DNA of 64,000 nucleotides, taken from positions 26,583,471 through 26,647,470 of the forward strand of contig NC_030852.1 in assembly GCF_000208745.1 (NCBI RefSeq), in the 5' to 3' direction. Every line of letters starts with the position of its first letter. The stretch's first letter is position 1. Below are positions 1 through 18,046 of the stretch, piece by piece. The notes under the pieces were generated by a model. It saw only the letters and a list, made by a program, of their open reading frames with translations. It did no database searches and had not been told where the DNA came from. The translations under genes were made by a program, and so were the position numbers. Source of the DNA: Theobroma cacao (taxonomy: Eukaryota; Streptophyta; Magnoliopsida; Malvales; Malvaceae).

Positions 1-2
1 CA

Positions 3-169
3 TTACCATATATGCATATTCTTCTTTAATTGTCTTATGAACTTATGTGAGAGATGAAAAATTTACTATAAATTATGCAACAATCTGTTATATATGTTAC
101 CATATATGTACATTTTCTCTTAATTGTCTTATGAACCTATATGAAGGAGAAAAATTTTACTATAAATTA
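3..169. repeat. Tandem duplication, ~94-bp period
   Basis: Two similar copies, at about 3-78 and 97-169, both start TTACCATATATG and end TTTACTATAAATTATGC, with small differences between them. It lies upstream of the broken zinc-finger gene. No coding content is visible. Confidence 0.75.
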
Positions 170-257
170 TGCTGATTAACTCTCTTCATCCTTGTCTCGG
201 AGCCTCTCTACAAATTTCTATCGACTCTTATTCTCGTTTTCATATCTCTCTTTAGTT

Positions 258-928
258 ATGCCTACCTCTAGTTCAAATTCTAGGAACGGCGGTTTCAACC
301 AAAACTTAACAACTCCCTTAAACATGATACAATGATCATGTGTATTATGTGATGAAGTCCTCTATGGCCTTGAGGCTATCGTAGACCACTATGTTTCTCA
401 CATGTTAGCTTATGATGGGAGGAGTTATCCTTTCATTCCCCTTGTGCAAAATTTCAATATGCCTTCAGCCATCCAATTGAGAAATTATTTGTTAGCTCAA
501 CATCGGGCACCTCCAAGAAACTATGCTTTAAGGCGTCGCACAGCCTCACAATCTCGAGTCCAAGCACCCAGAAATGATGTCCTTGATGTTGTTCCTCTAT
601 CTGCCCGGGTGAGGATCGGACCAAGCTCTGCACTTGGTCCACAACGGTGGTTGCATATTCCATTGCAAGTTCAGCCAGGGGAAAATGAAATCCCTACTCT
701 CCTTGTCCAACAAAGGAGATATCATAGCCAACAAAGGAGAAACCTTAATGAGAGAGAGAGGAAAATCAATGAAGGGAAAATCGAAACTCTGTTGATGGCA
801 TCATGTTGGCTCCTCCTGCTGTGGTGAACCAACAACTTGCCAAAGATGTGACTGATTTATTTGTTGATAAGGATGCTGGCAACGTAGATTGTTCTGATGA
901 TGATTTGGACTTGGATTTGAGTCTTTGA
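258..928 (+). pseudogene. Broken single C2H2 zinc-finger gene with EAR repression motif
   Basis: From the ATG at 258 the frame reads a Ser/Asn-rich leader, hits TGA at 333-335, and continues at once into CVLCDEVLYGLEAIVDHYVSH. That stretch is a textbook C-x2-C-x12-H-x3-H zinc finger. The frame then runs through Pro/Arg/Gln-rich sequence to a stop at 825-827. A shift into another frame between about 773 and 825 gives a plausible C-terminus that ends in the acidic LxLxL tail DLDLDLSL at a TGA (926-928). LxLxL tails of this kind are EAR motifs that recruit TOPLESS-type corepressors in plants. The finger lacks the plant QALGGH signature. With one nonsense codon and one frameshift, I call it a pseudogene of a small zinc-finger repressor. 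An intron near 333 is possible, but I see no good splice sites. The exact family is not recognised. Confidence 0.55.
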
Positions 929-1831
929 GAAAATCATTATTTTGAAAATGGGTGTTAAAGACTTTAGATTTTAACTATAATAGGATTTCTAGTTGTTATT
1001 AATTTTTTTTTTTACATTGCAATTGTCTTTTATTATTCAGTCTGCCTTATTCCATCTTTGTTTCTTTTGTTGTTGTTATTGGTCATGGTTTGTATTTTTC
1101 TATTCTTTTGTTTCATGGTCTCAGATGGTGGGAAAAACAAGTTCATTATGATTAGTGAATCATAATTTTTATTTTTTCTCTATTTGTATTTTTTATTTAA
1201 TAATTTAAACATTAATATTTTCTTTATAATTTAACATTATTATGATCAAAATATTAAAATATTAATATTTTTAATTTAAAATATTAATTTTATAAATTTA
1301 AATTTGTAAATTTTGAAAGCAAGTAAATATATTTTAGTCCAAAATGTTTTGTACTCTATTCTTATTGAATGCGAAATAGTTAATACGATGGAGAGATGAT
1401 AATGACTATTTTAAGATTTTACAAGGATTTAAAAGAATTACTATTCCTTCTTCCAAAAGCAAATCAAATGAAGGGAGAATTTTTTGAAGATTAATGGGGA
1501 ATGGCGTAAGAGTTGTTTAGTCTTGCTTGCTTGTTTTATGGTTTATAGTATAATCCCAACCATTTTCATTTCCTGTTAGGATATGAGAAATCAATTTTGA
1601 GACTTGGAATGGAAGTCCAGAAGAACAATACAAAAATAAAATATAGTAAAATAGAAAGTCTAGACCCGCATAAACTGGCGTGGCACTAGAGAGGAAAAAG
1701 TAGGGACCCTCCAAATATTTTGAGGTACACGTGGCAAAAAAGCGGAGACCACTGCCAGCAGCTTTAGGCCCAGGGCTTCCCTGCGTTTCATGGGCTGCTT
1801 CTCGCTTGCTCTTGTTTATCTTGTTTGCTCC
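929..1831. other. Intergenic, AT-rich repeat and DCD gene promoter
   Basis: From about 1140 to 1320 the sequence is a low-complexity TTTAAACATTAATATTTT-type tract that resembles 16590-17200, so it looks like a dispersed AT-rich repeat. From about 1680 to 1831 GC content rises toward the DCD gene. No gene is seen. Confidence 0.5.
1728..1735 (+). promoter_or_regulatory. G-box/ABRE-like CACGTGGC
   Basis: CACGTGGC lies about 100 bp upstream of the proposed DCD start codon. It matches the ABRE/G-box core bound by plant bZIP and bHLH factors. This is a motif match only. Confidence 0.35.
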
Positions 1832-4800
1832 ATGGCCTTACTTGATACACCAAACAAAACGCCACCAGAAAAGGATAAAGAAAACCTAAATCTCAGAGCT
1901 CAGCAGGTATTTGAGCGTAATTTACCTTTTACTCATTGATATTTTTCGTCCTTTATCCTTTGCTGGTTTCTGATCGTGTTTGGTTTCGCAGAAGCTTTTT
2001 CCTTTTTGCTGGGAGTTTTTCTTGTTAGTTTCTTGCTTCAGAAAATCATAGTTTTTTTTTTCTCCTGATATTGAATGGGCTTTTGGCTGTGGAGGAGGAT
2101 TTTGGTTTTATGTCATTTTTAGGGTTGATCGTCATGCCTTCTAAGCTTACATTTTGGTTTTACTTGAGGCAAAAGTTAACAATATAGCACGTAGAATGTT
2201 TGAATTTAAAAGTGGGGTACCAAACTAAACCCGATAGCTGTAAATTTATGAGTTTTAAGAAGGGTTTTTTTTTTCGGTCATGTGATATTGAGTGTTGGAA
2301 ATATTTCCACTAAAAGAATGGGGTAAACTTAGTATGTAGAAACCGAATATGTATGATTCAGTTAAAGAATAGAACGAAATTTTGAAAGAAAGATTGATTG
2401 TAGATATTTGCAATTTGTCTTCTGTTTCGAAAAGTTATTCTGAATGGATTGTGAGTTTAGGCTCTGTGCTTCGTTATTTTAATCCCTTTCGTGTTATTAA
2501 GTTCACAGGTTTATCCATCTTCTTCAAGTTATCATTTTCACCTTGTCCCACTTTTATGCTGTTGTTTATTGATAACTGTTATAATGATGACATCAACTAA
2601 AAGGAACTAGTTTCTTCAATTTTGACAGCCCTGTCCCTGAATAGAGAAGAGGCAAGAAGTTTATGAATGAACAATAGCCCATGCGATTGCTAGATGCTAA
2701 CAAAATGGTATAAAAGAGCCAAGCATCTCATGCTATTGTTCCTGTGCTTACCTGTTCTTCTGAACCTGCACAAGCACTTGGTGATCATTGCAATGATACT
2801 GCCTTGCAGGAAAGAGAAATTGAAGAGCATGACCAGGAAGAACTTTCGGGCTTTATATTTATGTGCAATGGAAGGACAAAACCGCAGTGCTACCAGTACC
2901 GCGTTTTTGGTCTTCCTGTTGGAAAAATGGAGGTTGTTGAGAAAATTAAGCCAGGCATGAAGCTTTTTCTGTTTGATTTTGAATTGAAGCTTCTCTATGG
3001 GATATACGAGGCAACCTCAGTTGGAACAATGAACCTGGAGCAAACTGCTTTCAATGGGAGGTTCCCTGCCCAGGCAAGTCATCTTATGCTTTTAACTTAA
3101 ACGTATGTACGTTTAAGATCTAAGCATGGGATACACAAGCCTGGACCACCTTTATAGTTGCTATTTAAAATCCATGCTTTGATACTGTTTGGAAGGATTT
3201 TTAGTAGCATTATGCAGTTCCCCTGTGATTTTTCCTATCCCATAACTTGGCTTGTTCTTCCATACATGAAGGAACAGGATAGCTGTTGCTTGAATTGGCC
3301 TCCATAAAGTTTGGACGGACATGCCATGGGATCACTGTTCTTATAAGTCTTACTCTCTTGCTAGTTTCTACTTTCCGTTTGCCATGTAGGAACACCTTCG
3401 AGGACGAGGCTATGACATGCTTATATTGCCTTTATATTTTTCAAATATAATCTGAAATCTTTATGTTTTGGTACAACCATAATCCCAATTCTTGAAATGA
3501 AAACAGACTTTCGCACGAAGCCAACATGGCATTGCACCCGTGATGCATTAGAAATAGGCTTGTAGGACTTAATTTAATGACTTACAGGAATATAATTTGT
3601 CAACAAGCCATTGATAGCAGCGCTATCAATTTGTGTTAGCATGTCTTAATCGTGTTGTGTAAAGGTATAATGGATAAAGGGGTTGACACAATCACGAAAC
3701 GGTTAATTAATTGTGTCAAATTCCTTGACACGAACATAACACATTTATTACATGGGTTACATGACATAGTACGGTTAACATGTTTATGTATGATTAACTT
3801 GTTTAGACACGACACAGTTAACTCATTTAGACACGATAACCTATTAAAACTTAAGTTCTAATATGTATTTTAAATATTAATAATTTAATAAATGAGTTTA
3901 AACAGATTAGATATATTGAGTAATGTGGATTAACCTGTTAATACAATAAATTAAACAAGTATAAACGTGCCATAGATAGGTTACGTGTGTCAATTCGCAT
4001 AAGATACAAATATTATTCATGTCATAAATGAGTTGACACAATTATATGAAACCCAAACTTGCATACCTTCATGTCGCGTTCACAGGTTATGTTCCAAAAT
4101 TGCCAGGTCTTATTGATAGGTATTAGAATAGACCTTGCTCAAGGTGTTACTCTTTAGATTTTTCTTCTTGTAATGCTAATATGCTGCTCTTCTTTTACCA
4201 GTAGCATTCTCTTTATAGTTATTGGAAAGCCATATAACAACTTGAAGCTTTAATAGTCCCTTTTGCCTGTATGAAATGGTCTCTAAGATTGTTCGAGGTC
4301 TATCTAGCAGGAGTCCTACATGCATAAATGAGATTCCATCCTACTTCACCATGTTTTTCTAATTGATTGGAGTATAAGGCCCTACTTCATTCTATTAAGA
4401 TGATTTTCCAGTTCTTTATTTCATTTCTAATGTACATATTGTTTTTTCAGGTGGGGTTCAAGATCTATAAGGATTGTTTACCTTTGCATGAGAGTTCTTT
4501 TAGACATGCCATTGAACATAACTACCAGAAGGGCTTCAAGTTCAATCAAGAGCTCAACAAGCAGCAGGTGAGATGGATTTATGCAACCTTTTCTTTCACC
4601 TGTAATCATTTTTATCATGCTCCTTTTTGACTGAATAGCATTATACTATGGTGCAGGTGAGGAGTCTATTGTCTTTATTTCGTCCTTTGACGGTGTCAGC
4701 ACTTGGTTCTCTGCAGCCAATGCAACATCAAGCTGTGGAAAATCAATCAAGGCTACCTTTTCTCAAGGATTCATGTGCACAGGTCTTAGAGTCTCAACGT

Positions 4801-5551
4801 GTTCAGCAGATAGGTTTTCAGCGATATAATTGTTACAGGCCACTACTGGATATGAGCCATGTCCATCCAGTGATGAAACCTCAAGTCTCACTTGCTCCAG
4901 TGGATCCAGATGTAACTGGGATGCAACTCGGTTATGTTCAACCAGTTTCAGAGCCTCAGAATATTCTACAGAGTGCCCCCTTTCAGGAGCAGCATTACTT
5001 TGGATCCACTACAAACATGGGCCATTCCAATCCAACTACCGTGACACAAGCTTTCCTGACATCAAATGGTCAATTATATTTAGCAGAAGTTCAGCAGCCT
5101 TATGTTGCTGGAAACCCTACCCAACCTGTGCCAGACCAGTATAACAGGTGCCTTTTCCTTTTCATGGATGAGTTAGGATCTAGGAGTTGAATCTTTGGAC
5201 CTGAAGAGAATTGTTTTTGGTTGGTGACTATTACTGAGAAACCGTTTTGGTTGCTTAAAACACAAGTTTGTGGCTTTTTTCTTTTTTTTTCACTTGGGCC
5301 AGAAAATTGTGGCTTTTAGAAGCACTTTTCTATGCTTCAGAAGTATGTATGAGTACCCTTGATGAGAACATTGAAAGTAAAAATATACAGCAGGGTGACC
5401 TTATACCCAAATCCAAAGATAGGAATCCACATTTCCAGCTGCTTTCTATCTCTTCAGATATTATTTAGTTTTTGCAATGCATATTGCATTTTCTTTTTAA
5501 ATTAAAAAGAAAAAGATAATAATGGTTTTTGTTTTGTGCAATTGCAGATAA
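1832..5551 (+). CDS. DCD (development and cell death) domain protein
   Basis: Model (about 347 aa): exons 1832-1906, 2717-3073, 4451-4567, 4657-5147, 5548-5551. Exons 2-4 carry the plant-specific DCD domain. It begins [13 protein letters not shown], continues through [35 protein letters not shown] and [16 protein letters not shown], and ends [11 protein letters not shown]. The remaining ~150 residues are Gln/Pro-rich and look disordered. DCD proteins such as NRP/B2 are linked to stress and programmed cell death; the domain's biochemical role is not settled. The intron after FPAQ uses a GC donor (CAG|GCAAGT). Exon 1 has a strong ATG context (CCATGG) and an open phase-0 frame. The exon 2 acceptor is weak: a CTAAC branch-like site lies only ~17 bp upstream and there is no pyrimidine tract. 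Without exon 1 the domain frame has no ATG. The stop forms at the exon 4/5 junction (AG|ATAA); retention of that intron would end at 5190. The domain call is secure. Both ends are uncertain. Confidence 0.75.
3600..4095. repeat. Probable transposon remnant inside DCD intron
   Basis: This stretch of the 1.4-kb GC-AG intron repeats variants of TTTAGACACGA, GTTGACACAAT and GGTTAAC in both orientations, unlike the rest of the intron. Such sequence is typical of dispersed plant repeats. I see no clear ends or target duplication, so the class is undetermined. Confidence 0.35.
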
Positions 5552-8500
5552 GCAACAGCTTGGTGCAGGGAATAAGCATAAATTACCATCACAGGGAGAG
5601 GGGGAAAGTGTTCAGCAGAGGAGTGTTATACGATATCCAGTACTATAATTCCCACCCATAACCTGCAGCCCCTCATGTAACACCATAAGAGTTGTCATAA
5701 ATGCGGACAGTGGGATTACCTGAAGCTGCAAATGGGACTCTTCCCCCTTGCTTACTTATATCCCTTTGCAGGGGCAGCTCCAACTCATCACTGACTTACA
5801 AAGTGAGATGATGACACCTCGAGTGACTATTCAATTGCAAGGTATATTACTGTTTAACATGGCTTTAATTGTTCTGCAAGGTGTGAATTAATGTTAGGAA
5901 TTTTGACATCCTGTCAACTTATTATGATCTGTAGTAAATACCCAAAATCCAAGATAAAGGACAACTTTTGAGCTTAAACTTAAAGCAAACTTTTGGTTGA
6001 TTGCTAATGTACAAGGAAAAATGAAAAGTTTAACAGTACGGTAAGTGGAGGGATCTGATCTGTAGCGAGCATTACAACTATAGATTCAGGTGGCAAAATG
6101 CTGACTAGCTTCGCTGATTTATTCAGCAGTCTTTCTGATCTTGCTGTGAAGCTTCGTCGCCAATTTAACTGGCCATATCAGTACTTGACCATTTCTTATT
6201 CATTAGTAGGCTATACTCTGATGTGAAAAATATTAGCTTGGCTGATTAGCATAGCAGTCCTTTCTTATTTTGCTGCGAAGCTTCGTCACTAATTTAATTG
6301 GTCATGTCACTACTTGACCATGTCTCACTACTCATTAGTAGGCAGAAATTGATGCGAATATCATTGCAGCTGAATGTTGGACTACCTAGTGCTGGTTGAT
6401 TTTGACCTAGTCCCACCAACTTGATATAGATTGTCCTTGTCAGAAGTGTGAAATCTTTGGCCCTTGGGCTGTCGGGACCTCAATCTCTTTAAAATTCCAG
6501 ATTTGATTGCCATCAATTTCAAAGTGGATTTTCTACCATATGAAATCAGAGTTCACATTATATTTGATTATTCGCAGCAAACGTTGGTGTCTTGGCTGAA
6601 AGGTAGCAAGTAGATGCCAATTTGCATGTCTGCATTTACTTCCACTCCACTTCCCCACCACAAGTCATACTTCTAGTGGTTGACCTCTTGACCTTTTGTG
6701 CTCGTTGACTCCATGACATTTTTAAAGGAACATCAAGTGATCTCTTTGGGATTGGCTCCCAATGCCTCTAGCTTAAAAATGTACTGCTACGTGCTTTCCA
6801 CTACTAAAGGCTCCTGATTTGCCAGACAGCTCTTGGATTCCAAGTGCTGCACCATGAACCCCCGATGGGTTTTCTTGCTCTGTCTCTCTTTCACAGTATC
6901 CAAGGGCTTTGCATCTGAGGCATGGTCTCCCAACCACCTAACTTGTTTTGAACTAGTTTTCCTTGAATGATTAATTGAATTCCAAATATCTTGCAGGAAC
7001 CCAAAAAAAGAAAAAAAAAGGGGCAAAACTGTGATAAATAGTGCTGTATATATATTTATATATAAAGGTAATTGTGGGGCCATAATAAAAAATCTTTTGG
7101 TGCCCATAGGCATGAGCAATGCTTCTGATTGAAGATTTGATACCCACTTTTCAACACTAATAAAAGTGGGCATTTTACAACTACGTGGGTGTGGGTTCTA
7201 CTAATTATGCTTTGCTTTTAGGAGTTTTGCAGTGAACAAGCCGCCGGCTGGTGACTAATTGTGCCCCTGGGCGGTGTGGACATTTGCTTTCTCTCTCGCT
7301 AGTTTGCCATAAATGATGTTCCTGCCTTTCTGCTGTTGTTTAGTAGTAGCATAATTTTATTGACTTCAGGGAAAAGCAAACTCGAGTACCTCTCTTTCTC
7401 TCCACAGATTGAAATTTTACTACCAGTGCTCGTGAAAACTTTGGGACCCAAATTCCTTTTTCCACGTTGCAGCCAGTGATAATTGATCCCTAAATTGGGT
7501 AAAAAGTTATGTACTGGATCAATTTTAAACCTAATTAACTTAACTTTCACTTGAAGAAAACTACATTTAAGTTTTGCGATTGCTTGCTCTCACTCCACGG
7601 GCTTCAATTATACCATCTACTTAATTCAAGCGGGTTTTTTGTTTTTTCATCTTCCTTTTCTAGGTTATCATGTCCTTATGACAAAAATGATTCTCCGCCA
7701 GGAAGTCACCTAACACTTGTATCGTATGACACCACAAGATGTAAAGATATAAATATCACTTTTGAGTTTATTTTTTTCATTTAAAAACAATTATCTCATT
7801 TTAACTCTTTGATTGGAAAAATTCGTTTATTTATCTATTCAAGATTTTTAAAAAAAATATATAATTATAAGTCAACTATTATGCAGAGTTTTTATAGATT
7901 GAGTTGGTTTTGGTTTAATTTTAAAATTTAAAGGTGGATTCGTTCGTTCTTATTTATTAAATTTATTTAGATTAAATGTATTTAAAATATTTAAAAAATA
8001 TATTAAAATAAAAATAATTAATAATGTAATAGTATCTTAGATCCGACTTAAAAATCATATTAGGAATCTCGTACAAATAATGTTAATTTCATGTTGGTTT
8101 TTAAAATTTATTTTAATTCGCAAAAAAGGGAAAATCGTTAAACTCCCAATCCCATCTGTACGTAGCGTGCATTGAAAAGGTTCGAAAAATACAAAGTGCA
8201 TGGTAATAACGGTAAGATATGTGGCTTTGCTAATTAATAACTGCGGGATCGCAGGGTATTTTAATTAAAATATGAATGGCATCTGATCAGAGCGAGAGCC
8301 AGAGATTTGCAACATGGGCGCAGCTGACAACTTTTGGCGCAAATGTGAGTCCTTAAACACCCTAATTAGTTGCCAATCATGGCATTAGCAATGTCCCCAA
8401 AATACATTACAGATTCCACCACCATTTCTTATTAGGGGGAATAGGATTAATCTATTCAAACCTGCAATATCATGTTCATAAATCTATTTTCTTTTTTGCA

Positions 8501-9304
8501 CAGGAAACGTAGGGTCCACTAAACACATTATTTTAAACTTTACATATCATCATGTCTTGCGTTCATCTCACCAAAGTGAATTTGATTTGTTTCTAAATCG
8601 GACCCCACTTCTTTTTACACAGGAATGAACCCTGCCTTCCGTTGGAGGCATTTTAGTTTTAATGTTAATAAATTCGCTCTCCTTGGTAAGAGAAGAATAT
8701 TATTTGAAATTTTTGAGGAAATTAAGGGGTCCTTTTCTTGAGAACAAGGTTAAGGAACTTTTGACACATTTTGGCTGGTAGTGATTCCAACGCCTTTTTT
8801 TGTCTTCGTATTGCTGAAAAAGAAACCTCACCTGCCCCAAAAACACTTGAAACATGGAAAGGGCTTTCAGCTATGTATTGAGTTGTTGAATTTCATCTGA
8901 AGTTGCCGCTAATTCTCTTCTCGACTCTTCTCTTCTTACCCAACTCTTCTTTTTCCTTCTATAGATCGCTCCATTGCTTTATATGTAGAACGAACCAAAA
9001 CGCGCTTTCAGCAACGCGTTTTTGGTTGCTGATTTCATATTTGGAAAACGGACAGACGACAGAAAGTGGGCCATTTCCTAACGTTGTCGAGGAAACTGGA
9101 AGGCTTCACTATAAAATTTAGTCCCTACATTTTCTATTTTCCATTTTTTTCAAAATAACAAAAGCTCCGTCTCTCTGTCTCTTCCCCCTCTATACTTCGC
9201 TTTTGAAATACCCTTTTATTTTTTCTTTATCCTTTTTGGGTTCTCATGCATATATATTGTTTATTGAGTTGAGAAAACAGAGTCCGCGAGTATAGACTTT
9301 AGAG
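5552..9304. other. Intergenic between DCD and BONZAI genes
   Basis: The first part is the likely 3' UTR of the DCD gene. A 128-bp tandem duplication lies at 6107-6362. From about 7780 to 8110 the DNA is AT-rich and featureless. The last ~400 bp, with pyrimidine-rich runs before 9305, is the likely promoter and leader of the copine gene. Minus-strand ORFs here (for example 6787-7173) match no family I know. Confidence 0.5.
6107..6362. repeat. 128-bp tandem duplication
   Basis: Copies at 6107-6234 and 6235-6362 share AGCTT-GCTGATT, GAAGCTTCGTC, TACTTGACCAT and CATTAGTAGGC in the same order and spacing. The copies have diverged moderately. Confidence 0.75.
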
Positions 9305-15527
<6,223 letters not shown>

Positions 15528-17614
15528 TTTTGTAAAGCATTGTACATATCAAAATTATTCTTCTGTTTTCGGTGTTTTTTCACGCCTCGACTTTGCCTCT
15601 TGTCAATGCCACCATGGTTTTTTAACGAGGCAGCTTGTACCCAAGTCGTGCATCAAAGTCTCTTCAGAGACAACAGATGGATATATTGCGTTATCACGTT
15701 GGATTGGAGATTGATCAGGTCAACAAAGACTTTGCCGTTGCGGCTGTCTGCTATCTTGGCCATACGGCTGACAGACAGCACATTCTTTGTCATGTCCACC
15801 ATGGGTTGTAGAGAGACGGGATTGGCAATGGGGGCAGCTCCCCCACCAAGAACTCCTATAACTATTCGGTACAATCATGTAACTACCATAAGTTGAAGGA
15901 AAGATATGAAGTGTTACATAACTACCAATTTTCCTTGAGAAAATTTATAATACTTTCTACATTTTGGTAGTAAAAATAAATTATATGTTGTGTGAGTGCC
16001 TTATGAACAATTTAGTTATTTCTCCCCTGGGCTTGGAACCAGCTGTAAAAGCAGCACCAAAGAATCAATGAGCTTGTCTGCGGATGCAAGTTAGACTTAA
16101 CGTGAAGAGCACTGATTGATCAGAATTTCATCTCCCCCATTCTTGGGGTCAGACAAACATGTGTAAACGGTTGTTCATCTGATAATATTGCTACACGATG
16201 AGATTGTCAATGTCATGGAGCCTAATGTGCTGGGCCCATGTGGCCCAAGAATTTGAAACCCTGCCTGCTATGAGACTGGCTGTTGGCCCATAGAAAGGAA
16301 AACAAAATGAATCCAAACAAAGCAACAATATGTAATATTATCAAAATGGTATATATTTCATTTTGAGAGGTCAATGTCGAGGGAATCTTGATCCATGTAA
16401 CAGCTGACATACTAAAGTTACTTGTTCATGAAGTAGATAGAAATAAAATAGAATAATTATTACGTAAGAATAGAATGCGGTAGAAATAAAATAAAATAAT
16501 TATTACATAATTTAGTATAACGAGTAGAATATAATAGAAATAATTATTATCACTTATTATAATATTTAATTAGTAATAATAACTTTGAAAAAAGAAAAAA
16601 TTAAAAAATTAAAAAATAAAAAAAACTCTTTATTATATATATGATTATTTATTTTTATTTTATTTTTTAAATATTAATAATTATAATTTAATTAAACTAT
16701 TAAAAATTAACAGTTTAAATATTAATATTTTATTATAATTTAATCATTAATATATTAAATACTAATATTTTATTTATTATTTTCTATTATTATGATTAAA
16801 ATATTAATAATTTTAATTAATTTCCAAATTTAAAATATTAATTTTATAATATGTAATTAAAAACTAAAACTTTTTATTATAATAATAGTTATTTTGTTAA
16901 AACAATAAAAATTCGCTTTATATAATTTAGTAAATTTTATACCAAAAGACAAATATAAACAATTTTTTTCTTTTTTAATTATTTAATTTTTATTTTCTTT
17001 AAAATTTTAAAAATTTAAAATTTAATAGTTTATTATTAAAATATTAGTATAATTTTTTATATTTTTCTCTATTTGCATTTTTATTTTTTATTTATGCTTT
17101 AATTAAAATTTAATATATTAATAATTTAATAATATAAACATTAATATTTTTAAATATTAATTTTTTATAAATTATAAATAAATTTTTAACTTTTTTATTT
17201 TAATTTTTTCCCTTTTTCCTTTCTTCTGCTCCATGGTCAGCCACCGAAAATGTGGTCGATGTAAGGAAACATCGATTTTGGAGCAAGATGTGGTCAAATG
17301 TGGCCACTAGGATGCCAAATCGGTGTTTCTTGCAACAGGATCTAGCTGTGGGGATATGGACGAGAAACAACAGATCAAGTGCTTTCCGTGGCCAGATCAG
17401 GCCGCGGATCTCAAATCCAGTGACTCCTCAGTTGAATTTTGCCGAAAAGTACTAAATTAAAACTTTTCAACCATATTTGGTCGTGAAACTGTTGTCGCGA
17501 CCACCATCTGTCGCTACCATAGTCATCTCCAATGATGAATGCAAGTTAGAGAGAGAATGATAGAGGCAAGAATGTGAGAAGAGAGAGAAAAAGAATTTTA
17601 TGTTTAATAAAAAA
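15528..17614. other. BONZAI 3' flank and AT-rich repeats
   Basis: 15528 to about 15900 is the probable 3' UTR of the copine gene. About 16430-17225 is over 80% A/T, with repeated ATAAAATAATTATTA and AAATATTAATATTTTA words shared with 1140-1320. About 17230-17520 is more GC-rich unique sequence with no recognisable coding match. Confidence 0.5.
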
Positions 17615-18046
17615 AATGAAAGAATTTGTCATTTTTTGTTCTATCGCAGAATAGAACGTAAAGACAAATAGAGTCTTATTCTTATTATTCATCTATAAAT
17701 ATCCAAATTTTGATTCCTAATACCCCATAGATAGTTCAAACTCTATAGGAGCAATAATCAATTTTCGCTCCAATGGTTTGTAGAGGAACCTTACCTTCTC
17801 AGATCCATTCAACCAGTGCGATTTCTTTTTCGTCGATGCGCTTGGCAATTTGTATTTGAATTCCTTTTGTATCCGCTTGCTTAGTTAATTCAATAATCTT
17901 TTTCATTGCCTTTCGAAATGAAACTCTATTTTTTAATTGTTCGGCTATAAATTCTGTAAGAATATTAGGGTGCCTGTTTGGATTTGCAATTCTTGTAATA
18001 GCAATGTTGAGTTTTCTGTTCATACAATTAAGTTCTTTTTGGGAAA
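17615..18046 (-). pseudogene. rps3: Nuclear plastid insertion: 3' part of rps3
   Basis: Read on the minus strand from 18046 to 17685, this encodes the C-terminal ~120 residues of plastid ribosomal protein S3. It runs from [18 protein letters not shown] through [12 protein letters not shown] to GVLGIKIWIFIDE and TAA (17685-17687). About 70 bp beyond the stop resemble the plastid rps3-rpl16 spacer; that extension is less certain. Two in-frame TGA codons (17799-17801 and 17736-17738) replace arginine codons of the functional protein. Many other changes fit G-to-A or C-to-T. This is a decayed nuclear plastid DNA copy (NUPT), not a working gene. Confidence 0.9.

Noticed and set aside
402..827. 141-codon ORF read as an intact gene
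   Set aside because: Its frame starts earlier (258), contains a stop, and the natural C-terminus lies in another frame; treated as part of a pseudogene.
6787..7173. 128-codon minus-strand ORF between DCD and BONZAI
   Set aside because: No recognisable domain, no splice partners, odd composition; most likely chance.
15540..15896. ORFs on both strands just after the BONZAI stop
   Set aside because: They lie in the probable 3' UTR and match no family.
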